Positions 56,380 to 64,000 are shown, counted from the stretch's first letter. The stretch: DNA of 64,000 nt from CAVQFB01 sp963711675 (GCA_963711675.1 CAVQFB010000009.1:62001-126000); one strand, 5' to 3'. Numbers and translations are program-made. The notes: generated by a model not told the origin, from the sequence alone.

Positions 56380-56410
56380 GCAACTTAATTAACTAGTTAG
56401 TTAGATTATG
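56380..56410 (-). promoter_or_regulatory. Candidate TetR operator/promoter
   Basis: The perfect palindrome TAACTAGTTA (56390-56399) lies in an AT-rich patch with TAATTAA and TAACTAACT, about 70 bases upstream of the repressor start. Position and symmetry fit autoregulation; binding is inferred. Confidence 0.45.
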
Positions 56411-56552
56411 CCAGAAGAAGTAAAGATTCGCAAGCTCATGGACGCGCGGTGAAGCCTCGGAGAATGAGGCTGTTAGGAACGGTTGGGCACGTACCCAGGG
56501 GCTGACGTCGGGTTCGCGGAGGCGAGCCTGGCGACGGAATGACCTTCGATAA

Positions 56553-57659
56553 TCATGAGGACCGCCGCGCCCACGCCTCGAGGACCTCTTTCTCCTTCTC
56601 CGGCGATAGATAATTGGGGCGACTCATGACCTGGAAATTGTAGAAGTCTGTCAGACAATCCAGAGCAGTCTCCTCAAATGGCCGGGTCCGCCACCCGGCG
56701 CGGAATGCTTTCTCACTGCTGATCTCGTAAAGTCCCTTCGACGCCGGATCAGGACGCCAGAAAGGGAAATTGCCCGCGAAGGTGTGCAGCGCCGCATCGG
56801 TCTCAAGGCCGTGCTGGTGAAGGAAGTCCTGAGGTATCCAGGTAAATTTCGCATCCGATCGGGTTGCGCTCTTGCAAGCCTCGAGAAATTCGCGGAACGT
56901 CATCGACCTTCCCGTCAGATTGAAGGTCCCATAAAGCGACCTGCTCACCGCCATCGCCAGAAACCGGGCAACGTCCTTCACGTCGACGAGCTCGACCGGA
57001 TCGCTGCCATCTCCCGGTGCAATGTGCTCGCCTCCGTCCTGAGCACGAAGCAGCCAGGTCAGCAGGTCGGGAGTGTCGTCGCGACGGCCCTTGATGGGCC
57101 CCGGCCTCACGATCGTGAGCCTCTCCTCCAATATTGTGTGCAGCCTACGCTCGCTCTCGGCCTTGTTCCGGTTGTATTTCCGTCCCTGGCCGTTCCACGG
57201 CTCCATCGGAGCATCCTCGGTAACGCCGGACTTGGCGAACTCTTTGGAGTCGTATGCGCCCACCGAAGAGACATAGAGATAATGCTGCGCGCGATCCTTG
57301 AGAAGTTCCGCCGCCGACGCAACAATGGCAGGGTCGTTCGGCCAGACGTCGATCACCACGTCGAAGTGCCTCCGAGTTAGCGCTGAGAGGTCCTGATCGT
57401 TGGCATCGCTGCTGCGAAAGCCTCTCAGCTTTTCGAGGCGCGGAAACAGGTCCGGATTCGTGATCCCACGATTGAATAGGGTTACGTCATGTCCATCGGC
57501 CAGGATGGCCTCGACGACGGCTGGGCCTAGGAAGAAGGTTCCGCCCAGAACCAAAATACGTTTTGGGCTGCCGCTCGCCAGCGCAGGCAATGACATTGAC
57601 GACAAGCCCGCGGCAGCGGTTGTTAGCAATGCATTTCTTACGAAGTCTCTGCGGTCCAT
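56553..57659 (-). CDS. NAD-dependent epimerase/dehydratase-like protein with Tat-like signal
   Basis: 368 residues from ATG 57659. An N-terminal MDRRDFVRNALLTTAAAG resembles a twin-arginine signal, followed by an extended SDR fold: dinucleotide loop ILVLGGTFFLGPAVVEAILA, conserved YVSSVGAYDSKEF and the YxxxK pair in KYNRNKAESERR. Possibly an exported or membrane-tethered epimerase; location in the periplasm would be unusual for an NAD enzyme unless it is exported folded with cofactor, which Tat allows. Substrate unknown. Confidence 0.8.
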   Translation of the reverse strand: MDRRDFVRNALLTTAAAGLSSMSLPALASGSPKRILVLGGTFFLGPAVVEAILADGHDVTLFNRGITNPDLFPRLEKLRGFRSSDANDQDLSALTRRHFDVVIDVWPNDPAIVASAAELLKDRAQHYLYVSSVGAYDSKEFAKSGVTEDAPMEPWNGQGRKYNRNKAESERRLHTILEERLTIVRPGPIKGRRDDTPDLLTWLLRAQDGGEHIAPGDGSDPVELVDVKDVARFLAMAVSRSLYGTFNLTGRSMTFREFLEACKSATRSDAKFTWIPQDFLHQHGLETDAALHTFAGNFPFWRPDPASKGLYEISSEKAFRAGWRTRPFEETALDCLTDFYNFQVMSRPNYLSPEKEKEVLEAWARRSS

Positions 57660-57995
57660 GCGTCTCCCCCACTTCCTTAGACAGACGTATCCGCCCCGAA
57701 AACGTTTAGGAAGTATGTACCTTATGCGGCCGGTGACAGCGGGATCGACGGCATTCGTGTCTAGGCCTCGCCCTGATTCGGCCAGTCCGGTAACGGGCGG
57801 GAAAGGAAACCGATCATTGCCAACCAGACCTGTTGAGGGCGGGAGAGGAACTAACCGATTACCGGCCCGACCTCGGGGGGAAAAAACCTGAGCCACTACA
57901 ACCAGCCCAGTAGGGGCGACCCGCGGTCCACGCTCTTTAAACGCCAAAAGTCGACGCTCCGAAGGTCCGTCCTCCGGACGCTATAATTCTCGCCG
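57660..57995. other. Intergenic with degenerate direct repeat
   Basis: No gene. An imperfect direct repeat of about 45 bp lies at about 57785-57870 (GGGCGGGAAAGGAAACCGAT and GGGCGGGAGAGGAACTAACC). Holds the divergent promoters of the epimerase and the VOC-SpoIIE gene. Confidence 0.5.
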
Positions 57996-59297
57996 ATGGG
58001 CACTTCTCCCTCTCCGTTCGATGCAGGCTCGCAGGCTGTTGCCCAAGAGCGGCAACCCCATCTGCGCATTCATGCGATCAACATTTTTGTGCACGACCAG
58101 GAAAAGAGCCTGCGTTTCTATCTGGACCAGCTCGGCTTCAGCCTGGTGGGAGATGTGCGCTTCGGATCCGGGGAGCGCTGGGTTGCCGTCGCACCTCCCG
58201 ACGGCAGCACCGTCCTTTCGCTGGTCGCCCCAAAAGCCGATTCGAAAAACGTTCAACTCATTGGCCGCGCCACTCAGATCGTCTTCGTCACGGAAGATGT
58301 TCCGGCCAAGTATCGCGAATGGCGGAAACGCGGTGTTCGCTTCCACTACACGCCCCGCCTGAAACGTATCCGATATGAGAAACAGGTATCAGGGCTCGGT
58401 TCGCCCGATGCCAAGTCGCCCGCTCCAGATCAGCCACCTATCTGGGGAGGAGTGATCACGCATTTCAAAGACATTGACGGCAATTCCTTCGCGCTGGTGA
58501 GTTACGACGAAGAGAGCCGCGCTGTAGAAGCGCAGCGCCGCGCGGCCGCGGCAAAGGCGGAATCGGAGCGTCGCGCCGCGCAAGAACTGGAGATCGCCAA
58601 GCAGGTGCAGCTTGGACTTTTTCCCCAGAGCCTTCCGTCCCTTGCCACCCTTGATTACTCAGGCATTTGTATTCAGGCCCGCCAGGTGGGCGGCGACTAC
58701 TACGATTTCCTCCATCTTGGCCAGGATCGCTTCGGGCTGGTAATTGGCGACATTTCCGGCAAGGGAATCGCCGCGGCACTGCTGATGTCGAATCTGCAGG
58801 CGAACTTGCGCAGCCAGTGTGCCATCGCTTCCGCCCAGCCCAGACGATTTCTGCAGCTGGTCAATCGCCTGTTCTACGAAAATTCGCCGGAGGGTGCGTA
58901 TGCGACCTTGTTCTTCGGCGAATACGATGAGGGTGCGCGTCGGTTGCGCTACGTGAACTGCGGCCATCTCTCCGCGCTGCTGCTGCGCAATGACGACACC
59001 ATGGAGCGCCTCGAATCGACCTGCACTGTGTTGGGCCTCTTCAAGGAGTGGGACTGCACAATTGGCGAGAGCATGCTCTCTTGCGGAGACACGCTCGCCA
59101 TCTACACGGACGGAATCACCGAGGCATTCGACCGGACAGGAGAGGAATTCGGCGAAAGCCGCGTTATCGACTCGCTGCTGCGGCATCGCGAACAGCCTGC
59201 GACTCAACTTGTCGCTTCCATCGTCGACGACGTCAGGGAGTTCAGTCCGCACGAGCAATCAGACGACATTACCCTGATCGTCGCTAAGTGCAGATGA
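57996..59297 (+). CDS. VOC-SpoIIE phosphatase fusion
   Basis: 433 residues. Residues about 22-175 form a glyoxalase/VOC domain (HAINIFVHDQEKSLRFYLDQ, GVITHFKDIDGNSFALVSY); residues about 185-205 form a charged helix, and 205-433 a SpoIIE-type PP2C serine phosphatase with metal-binding acids in RQVGGDYYDF, VIGDISGKGIAAALLMSN, YTDGITEAFD and SDDITLIV. SpoIIE-type enzymes dephosphorylate anti-sigma antagonists. The VOC domain sits where others carry PAS, GAF or receiver sensors, so it probably senses a small molecule or metal. No partner STAS or kinase gene is adjacent. Confidence 0.88.
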   Translation: MGTSPSPFDAGSQAVAQERQPHLRIHAINIFVHDQEKSLRFYLDQLGFSLVGDVRFGSGERWVAVAPPDGSTVLSLVAPKADSKNVQLIGRATQIVFVTEDVPAKYREWRKRGVRFHYTPRLKRIRYEKQVSGLGSPDAKSPAPDQPPIWGGVITHFKDIDGNSFALVSYDEESRAVEAQRRAAAAKAESERRAAQELEIAKQVQLGLFPQSLPSLATLDYSGICIQARQVGGDYYDFLHLGQDRFGLVIGDISGKGIAAALLMSNLQANLRSQCAIASAQPRRFLQLVNRLFYENSPEGAYATLFFGEYDEGARRLRYVNCGHLSALLLRNDDTMERLESTCTVLGLFKEWDCTIGESMLSCGDTLAIYTDGITEAFDRTGEEFGESRVIDSLLRHREQPATQLVASIVDDVREFSPHEQSDDITLIVAKCR

Positions 59298-59405
59298 CCG
59301 GTGAGATCGCCATTTCCCTTTCAGATTGATCCATTACCGGTAGTCCGCAAAGCGGATTGACAACGGGATTATCCTTAAAGCACTGGGAGAACAGGCCAGC
59401 CAAGT

Positions 59406-59669
59406 ATGTTTGGTGTTTTCTTCTCGATTTTGGTGGCCCTGGCGCTCTTGAATATTTTCGGTGAGATTGCTATGAGAGTTCGCCTCACGAGAAGAGGTTC
59501 GCGTGACAAAATAGCCTGGTGGAGGCGCGGCGGCGACGAGGTTGCCGCGAGCTACGAAGAAGTATTCCCGGACAGCCGATTACCGCTGTTCAGGCGTTTC
59601 TTTTTTTGGTTATTCGTTATTACGTGCGGTGTCGTCGGCTTCTTGACGATCCTGTGGAAACCAAACTGA
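59406..59669 (+). CDS. Hypothetical small membrane protein
   Basis: 87 residues with two predicted helices (VFFSILVALALLNIFGEIAM and FFFWLFVITCGVVGFLTILW) around a basic loop. No family recognised. No strong ribosome-binding site, but the amino-acid pattern of two helices with a charged loop is protein-like. Confidence 0.5.
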   Translation: MFGVFFSILVALALLNIFGEIAMRVRLTRRGSRDKIAWWRRGGDEVAASYEEVFPDSRLPLFRRFFFWLFVITCGVVGFLTILWKPN

Positions 59670-59817
59670 CCACTACCCGTCATCCCATTGTTAATCCCCG
59701 ATTAAATTCACGCCCTCCGCACGGAAGTCACCCAGTCAATGCACGCCCACCTCTTGACACACCCCCATGTGACAAGTACGATACTGAGCACGGTTCGCTC
59801 TTCGGAGCGGACTATTG
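59670..59817. other. Leader region before the SAM riboswitch
   Basis: No gene is supported; it should hold the promoter of the operon. The gap runs from 59670 to the ATG at 60056 and is otherwise filled by the riboswitch and attenuator. Confidence 0.5.
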
Positions 59818-59932
59818 AATTTCATGCAGAGTGGCTGAGGGACGAGCCCAGTGACGCCACGGCAACCGGTTCTGGATCATATATCCTGATCGCAGGTGCC
59901 AACTCTCTCCCGGAAACGGGGAACATGAGATT
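59818..59932 (+). promoter_or_regulatory. SAM-I (S-box) riboswitch aptamer
   Basis: The conserved S-box parts appear in order: GAGGGA (P2 internal region), GCCC, GTGACGCC, CGGCAACC, then AGGTGCCAA and CTC, closed by P1 (TTTCATG 59820-59826 with CATGAGA 59924-59930). P2 (GTGGC/GCCAC) and the P4 hairpin CCCGGAAACGGG are also visible. It senses S-adenosylmethionine. Located 126 bases before the threonine-synthase-like gene, so that operon is controlled by the methionine/SAM pool. Confidence 0.9.
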
Positions 59933-59960
59933 CGGCATGCAGCTTATTCGCATTCCGTAG

Positions 59961-60031
59961 CCTCTTTTCCTTCTATTTCCGGAAAGGAGGTTTCCGTCTA
60001 TACGGGCCTCTTTTCCGAGAGGGCTCGTTTT
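59961..60031 (+). terminator. Attenuator with two competing hairpins
   Basis: CCTCTTTTCC occurs at 59961-59970 and again at 60007-60016; GGAAAGGAGG (59981-59990) between them can pair with either (10 bp each, one G-U). The second copy can alternatively pair through CCTCT with AGAGG (60018-60022), flanked by GGG/CTC pairing and followed by GTTTT: a rho-independent terminator. This is an expression platform for the riboswitch: central segment with upstream copy frees the terminator, with downstream copy blocks it. Confidence 0.7.
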
Positions 60032-60055
60032 CAGTTACTCGAAAGAGTAGCTGCC

Positions 60056-61303
60056 ATGACCGGATACGAATTGCGCTGCAGGGAATGCGGCAAGACCTGG
60101 GGAAACCAGCCGCGTTCGATTTGCGAAGACTGTTTTTCTCCCCTGGAAATTACCTACGATTATGAGGCGGTACATCTTACCCGCGAGCAAATTGCCCAAC
60201 GCCCATCGAACATGTGGCGCTACGCGGAGCTGCTGCCTCTCCCGGCGAATTACCATCCACATCTGCCGGTAGGCTTCACGCCGCTACTCAGCGCGCCTCA
60301 CTTAGCCAGCAAAATCGGCGCTAAACGACTCTGCATCAAGAATGATGCCGTCTGTTTGCCCACCCTGAGCTTCAAGGATCGCGTGGTAGCGGTGGCATTA
60401 GCGAACGCGCGGGCCTTCGGATTCGATACGGTGTCATGTTCCTCCACTGGGAATCTGGCCAACGCCGTGGCGGCGCAGGCGGCGCGCGAAGGTTTCAAGG
60501 CCTGGATCTTTATTCCGGCCGATCTTGAGCAGGCAAAGATTTTGGGTACACAAGTGTTCGGCGCGAAGTTGGTAAGAATTTCGGGAAGCTACGACCAGGT
60601 GAATCGCTTGTGCTCGCAGATTGCGGATGAGCATCACTGGGGATTTGTGAACGTGAATTTGCGTCCCTATTACGCGGAAGGATCGAAGACGGTGGGATTC
60701 GAGATCGCGGAACAACTCGGCTGGCGGTTGCCTGACAACGTCGTGTGTCCGATGGCCGGGGGTTCGCTCATCACGAAGATCAAGAAGGCGTTCGACGAAC
60801 TGGTGAAGATCGGCCTGGTCGAAGCCAAGCCCGTGAAGTTCTTCGGTGCGCAGGCAACCGGCTGCTCTCCGATCTCGACCGCCGTGAAAGCTGGAGAACC
60901 TGAGATCCAGCCGCAGAAACCGGCCACCATCGCACGGTCGCTCGCCATCGGCAATCCCGCGGACGGGCACTACGCCATCCGTGCCATCACGCAGAGCGGT
61001 GGATGGTCGGAAGACGTTTCCGACGCCGAAGTCGTGGAAGGCATCCAGATGCTTGCCGAAACCGAAGGCGTCTTCACCGAAACGGCTGGCGGCGTCACCG
61101 TCGGCGTGGCTCGCAAGTTGTACGAACAAGGCCGCATATCGCCGGACGAAACCACCGTGCTGTGCATCACTGGCAACGGGTTAAAGACGACCGATGTTTT
61201 GGCCGATAAATACGAAACGGCAGTTCCTATCCCGCCCAAGATCGCAGAATTTGAAAAGTACTTGCACGAATCTTACGAAGCACGGGAAACCGTGGAGGCT
61301 TGA
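60056..61303 (+). CDS. thrC: Threonine-synthase-like PLP enzyme (possibly a homocysteine synthase)
   Basis: 415 residues, fold-type II PLP enzyme. N-terminal zinc ribbon C8xxC11...C23xxC26; PLP Lys107 in CLPTLSFKDRVVAVAL; CSSTGNLANAVAAQAA phosphate/cofactor loop; FFGAQATGCSPIST. Canonical threonine synthases have TGSFKD at the lysine; here Leu replaces Gly (TLSFKD). Annotated as threonine synthase by homology, acting on O-phosphohomoserine. However, a SAM riboswitch lies upstream and a CysO-like sulfur carrier gene follows 1 base after the stop, so I infer it may instead put sulfur on phosphohomoserine to make homocysteine, as CysM does with CysO on phosphoserine. Unproven. Confidence 0.85.
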   Translation: MTGYELRCRECGKTWGNQPRSICEDCFSPLEITYDYEAVHLTREQIAQRPSNMWRYAELLPLPANYHPHLPVGFTPLLSAPHLASKIGAKRLCIKNDAVCLPTLSFKDRVVAVALANARAFGFDTVSCSSTGNLANAVAAQAAREGFKAWIFIPADLEQAKILGTQVFGAKLVRISGSYDQVNRLCSQIADEHHWGFVNVNLRPYYAEGSKTVGFEIAEQLGWRLPDNVVCPMAGGSLITKIKKAFDELVKIGLVEAKPVKFFGAQATGCSPISTAVKAGEPEIQPQKPATIARSLAIGNPADGHYAIRAITQSGGWSEDVSDAEVVEGIQMLAETEGVFTETAGGVTVGVARKLYEQGRISPDETTVLCITGNGLKTTDVLADKYETAVPIPPKIAEFEKYLHESYEARETVEA

Positions 61304-61304
61304 G

Positions 61305-61625
61305 ATGACAGTGACAGTTCAGATTCCAACCGCACTGCGCCGGCACACATCCGGCACAGATCGAATTACATGCTCGCCCACAAACCTGAACGAATTGTTC
61401 ACAACCCTGGACGAGAAGTTCCCCGATCTGAAGCCCCATCTGCGCGATGAGGCGGGGCAGATACGGCGGTTCCTGAACGTCTACGTCAACGAAGAAGATA
61501 TCCGCTTCCTGGGTGGCCCCACCTACGCCTTCCAGGACGGAGACGAAGTCCTCCTGGTGCCCTCGATCGCTGGCGGTGCTCCGGGAGGTAAGAAATCGGG
61601 GCGACCATGTCTAAGAAGCAGCTGA
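61305..61625 (+). CDS. CysO-like sulfur-carrier protein with C-terminal tail
   Basis: 106 residues of the MoaD/ThiS beta-grasp family, closest in pattern to CysO: VTVQIPTALRRHTSGT, RRFLNVYVNEEDIRFLGG, DGDEVLLVPSIAGG. Sulfur carriers end in Gly-Gly, which is activated to a thiocarboxylate; here 15 residues follow the GG (starting APGGKKSG), so cleavage by a protease or another reading of the end is needed before use. GGAGG precedes the ATG. The tail overlaps the start of hom by 19 bases, so the tail might be only a by-product of overlap. Confidence 0.85.
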   Translation: MTVTVQIPTALRRHTSGTDRITCSPTNLNELFTTLDEKFPDLKPHLRDEAGQIRRFLNVYVNEEDIRFLGGPTYAFQDGDEVLLVPSIAGGAPGGKKSGRPCLRSS

Positions 61626-62875
61626 GCATCGGATTACTGGGTTGTGGCACGGTTGGCGGCGGCCTAGTTGAACTGGTCAACCGCAACCGCGAGTTGCTGC
61701 GCGAGCGCTCCGGCGTCGAACTCACCATCAAGAAAATCCTCGTACGTGATCCGAAGAAACCCCGTCCTGGCGTGGATCCTGATCTCATCACGACGAATCC
61801 TGAGAAGGTCATCAAGAATGGCTGTGACATGGTGGTCGAACTTGTGGGCGGCATTGAGCCGGCCCGCAGCTTCATCCACACCGCGCTCGCCGGACGCAAG
61901 CACGTGGTCACCGCGAACAAGGCCCTTCTCGCCACCGACGGATACAGCCTTCTTCAAGCCGCGGCCCAGCAGAAAGTGCGCTTCGGATTCGAAGCCAGCG
62001 TCTGCGGCGGCATCCCCATCATCCGCGCCCTGCGTAGCGGGCTGGTTGGCAATCAGATTCACAGCCTGACCGGCATCCTCAACGGCACCTGCAACTACAT
62101 CCTTACGCGGATGGAAGAGGATCGCGCCGAGTTCAGCGAGGCTCTCTCGCAGGCCCAGAAAAAGGGCTTCGCCGAGGAAGATCCCACACTCGACATCGAC
62201 GGCCACGACGCCGCCCAGAAGCTGAAGATTCTCGCCGAACTCGCCTTCAACGCGCGCGTGTCAGCCGAGCAGATGAGCGTGCAAGGCATTCGCGACATCA
62301 CGGCCGACGACCTGCGCATGGCCGAGGAACTCAACTGCGTGATTCGCCACGTTGCCACCGCCGAGGTGGCCGGTGACGCCGTCACGCTGCGTGTCGAGCC
62401 GGTGCTGCTGCCCAAATCGCACCAGCTTTCCAGCGTGCGCGACGAGAACAATGCAGTCCTCGTGCGCGGAGACGCTGTCGGCGAAATGCTCTTCCACGGC
62501 AAAGGCGCGGGCTCGCTGCCCACCGCCAGCGCCGTGCTGTCGGACATCGTCGACATCGCCTGCAACAAGACGGGACGCTCGCCGCTCTCCAAGCGCACCA
62601 TGGACACGAAGACTCCCAACCTCGTCAGCCGTCGTTATCTGCGCTTCCCGGTGGACGAGCCGAGCGCGATCGGTCCGATCACGACCGTGCTCGAACGCAA
62701 CGGGATCGCGGTGCAGCGCGCCGCCGCGACCTGGGCCAAGAACGGCAACGACCGCAGCCAGGTCAAAATTCTGACTCAGAGCTGTCCGGCGGAGTCGCTC
62801 GACCGGGCGCTCGATGAGATTTCCCGGATGGAAGCTCTGCAAGGGAAGAGTGTGGTCCTGCGGTTCGCGGAGTAA
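61607..62875 (+). CDS. hom: Homoserine dehydrogenase
   Basis: 422 residues; NAD(P)H reduction of aspartate semialdehyde to homoserine, the branch point to methionine and threonine. N-terminal Rossmann motif IGLLGCGTVGGGLVEL, catalytic region GILNGTCNYILTRMEE, AEEDPTLDIDGHDAAQKLKI, and a C-terminal ACT domain (PVDEPSAIGPITTVLERNGI). The ACT domain suggests end-product control. Its GGGAGGT ribosome-binding site lies in the sulfur-carrier gene. Third gene of the SAM-riboswitch operon; it supplies homoserine for the reaction inferred above. Confidence 0.95.
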   Translation: MSKKQLSIGLLGCGTVGGGLVELVNRNRELLRERSGVELTIKKILVRDPKKPRPGVDPDLITTNPEKVIKNGCDMVVELVGGIEPARSFIHTALAGRKHVVTANKALLATDGYSLLQAAAQQKVRFGFEASVCGGIPIIRALRSGLVGNQIHSLTGILNGTCNYILTRMEEDRAEFSEALSQAQKKGFAEEDPTLDIDGHDAAQKLKILAELAFNARVSAEQMSVQGIRDITADDLRMAEELNCVIRHVATAEVAGDAVTLRVEPVLLPKSHQLSSVRDENNAVLVRGDAVGEMLFHGKGAGSLPTASAVLSDIVDIACNKTGRSPLSKRTMDTKTPNLVSRRYLRFPVDEPSAIGPITTVLERNGIAVQRAAATWAKNGNDRSQVKILTQSCPAESLDRALDEISRMEALQGKSVVLRFAE

Positions 62876-62916
62876 CGTCGACGTCAGAGCGTCTTCGGGA
62901 TCCGGGAGAAAACCCT

Positions 62917-62973
62917 CAGGGGCTGAAGCCCCCTTAATCTAGTGATTCGGAGCGGCACGACTGAAGTCGTGCC
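62917..62973 (-). repeat. Bipartite hairpin repeat, inverted copy
   Basis: CAGGGGCTGAAGCCCCC (62917-62933) is the second hairpin read backwards, then GGCACGACTGAAGTCGTGCC (62954-62973) is the first. On the minus strand the order and loops match the other copies. Starts about 40 bases past the hom stop. Confidence 0.75.
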
Positions 62974-63390
62974 CTCCCATTCCCCCCATTCCTCCCTGCA
63001 ATCATCGTTGAGATGGGTCCTATGGCGGACAAGTCATACCGCCATATCCAGCCTCATTCTGGGGTATACCCCCCTCCCCCTCGTCGTCTGCAAAATCTTG
63101 AAAACAAAAGGGTGGCACCCAACGAAGTGCTCCAAATCTTTGAGTTTAAAGATTTTATGGGCAAAATCCTCTCAACACAGCACTTAGCTGGCTCGAAGCT
63201 CGAAGCTGTCAGCTCTCAGCCGGCAGCTTTCCGTTTTCCCAGGTTAGCGCCCAAAACCGGGGCGCGAACCTGGGGCACCAAGAATCCCTATTTCGGAGCG
63301 CGCCAGCTCCGCACGGGCGATACCGAGGGGCGAGAAACTGGGGCCACCAAGAAAACAGCTTCCGTTTATCAGTTCCCGGTTCCGTATCAG

Positions 63391-63449
63391 GGCGCGACTT
63401 CAGTCGCGCCACCCCGGGTTCATCTGGTCGCCGGCTTTAGCCGCTGAGG
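63391..63449 (+). repeat. Bipartite hairpin repeat, copy near right end
   Basis: GGCGCGACTTCAGTCGCGCC (63391-63410) followed by CGGCTTTAGCCGCTGAGG (63432-63449). Confidence 0.75.
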
Positions 63450-64000
63450 GAAGCCCAATTTTGGAGGGCGTCCGCTCCACACGTTCCGTGGTCGGGAAGG
63501 CGGTCATTCAGTTTTGAAAGAACAAACTCTCGGGGGACAGTGAAAGTCTGGCGTCCCAGAGTTGGAGTCGTCAAGGAAGCAGGTCACGGGAGAATGTGAG
63601 GGCTTACGTGGAAGAGCGGCCCTTCAGGGCCGCGTTGGGTTTCTCCCTTTATCTGTCATCCTGAGCCGCGCGAGGGAGCGCAGCGGTGGGAGCGCGTACC
63701 ACTCTTAAATGCTTGTCATCCCGAGCGGAGCACGAAGGCCGCGAAGCGGGTTTCGTGCGCAGTCGGGAGCCTGCTTTTCAGACTCAGCGAACAACCTCAA
63801 ACGGGAGACACCTGTGGAATCCCACCCTTCGCAAAGTTGAGGTGATGCCTGGGCCTAAGCCCGCTAGCGAAATCCCGAACGAAGTCGACAGCGCTCAGAA
63901 CGCGCGAAGAATGGGGCACCCCTTTATTGGGTGATTCCAGTCGTAGATCAAAACCTGTGAAGGTGGGCCACTCGCCACTATTACTATTCGGATTATCTGG

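Larger units (their letters stand above)
62876..64000. other. Repeat-rich end of the window, no gene
   Basis: Contains bipartite hairpin repeats in both orientations (62917-62973 and 63391-63449), a lone first hairpin (63616-63633) and GTCATCC-type repeats (about 63655-63780). A GGGGTATACCCCC dyad lies near 63061-63073. Short frames across it translate repeats and show no family features. Confidence 0.65.

Noticed and set aside
57660..57947. N-terminal extension of the epimerase upstream of 57659
   Set aside because: The extension is low-complexity and lies over a direct repeat; the ATG at 57659 gives a proper Tat-like signal.
63686..63934. 82-codon frame at the right end
   Set aside because: Most of it translates the GTCATCC-type repeat; no protein-like features.
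1..64000. CRISPR array, insertion sequences, phage or integrative element
   Set aside because: No regularly spaced direct repeats with spacers, no transposase, integrase or phage genes and no terminal inverted repeats around gene blocks were seen.

Overview
The window looks like a chromosomal piece of an Acidobacteriota genome, most likely class Terriglobia. The basis is high GC and a set of families I associate with that group: GloVer-repeat secreted proteins, DUF2950, DUF3300, DUF4136, an LPXTG protein beside a class D sortase, an EXORDIUM-like secreted protein, and dispersed intergenic hairpin repeats. No phage, transposase, integrase or CRISPR array was seen. Many single-base indels break otherwise well conserved genes in four zones (about 4.6-5.9, 13.4-21.2, 30.6-34.6 and 46.5-49.6 kb). 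Several sit in or beside short homopolymers, so draft sequencing error is the better explanation than gene decay, and broken genes should be read as probably intact in the organism.

Layout. 1-5.9 kb: a PEP/pyruvate-binding-domain protein cut by the window edge, glutamate dehydrogenase gdhA and an MFS exporter. 6-10 kb: a membrane protein, two GloVer paralogues and tRNA-Leu(CAA). 10.3-13.9 kb: aldo/keto reductase, F420-type NADP oxidoreductase, carboxymuconolactone decarboxylase-like protein, AraC regulator and a small membrane protein. 14.2-21.2 kb: envelope proteins (DUF3300, DUF2950, HEAT repeats), an ABC exporter and a phospholipase-D enzyme, all frameshifted. 21.3-26.4 kb: small secreted proteins, LPXTG protein plus sortase, MarC, STAS and alpha/beta hydrolase. 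26.4-30.6 kb: PEP carboxylase and a DUF1624 membrane protein. 30.6-36.7 kb: a membrane-bound selenocysteine formate dehydrogenase (alpha, beta, gamma) with divergent fdhE. 36.9-43 kb: EXORDIUM-like protein, Cu/Zn superoxide dismutase, a fused acyl-AMP ligase/ACP/acyltransferase, and an RNase A-like lipoprotein toxin with its immunity protein. 43.5-51.5 kb: TPR protein, LOG-family protein, and the yceD-rpmF-plsX-fabD lipid/ribosome cluster. 51.7-57.7 kb: a TetR-HlyD-ABC ATPase-permease operon with overlapping genes, and an epimerase. 58-62.9 kb: a VOC-SpoIIE phosphatase, then a SAM-I riboswitch controlling a threonine-synthase-like enzyme, a CysO-like sulfur carrier and homoserine dehydrogenase. 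62.9-64 kb: repeat-rich DNA without a gene.

The most interesting system is the last operon. A SAM riboswitch (methionine-pathway control) sits over a fold-type II PLP enzyme usually called threonine synthase, a protein-thiocarboxylate sulfur carrier and homoserine dehydrogenase. I infer a sulfur-carrier-dependent route from phosphohomoserine to homocysteine. Second is the two-gene RNase A-like lipoprotein toxin with CdiI-like immunity protein. Third is a family of bipartite hairpin repeats whose stems vary with base-pair compensation.
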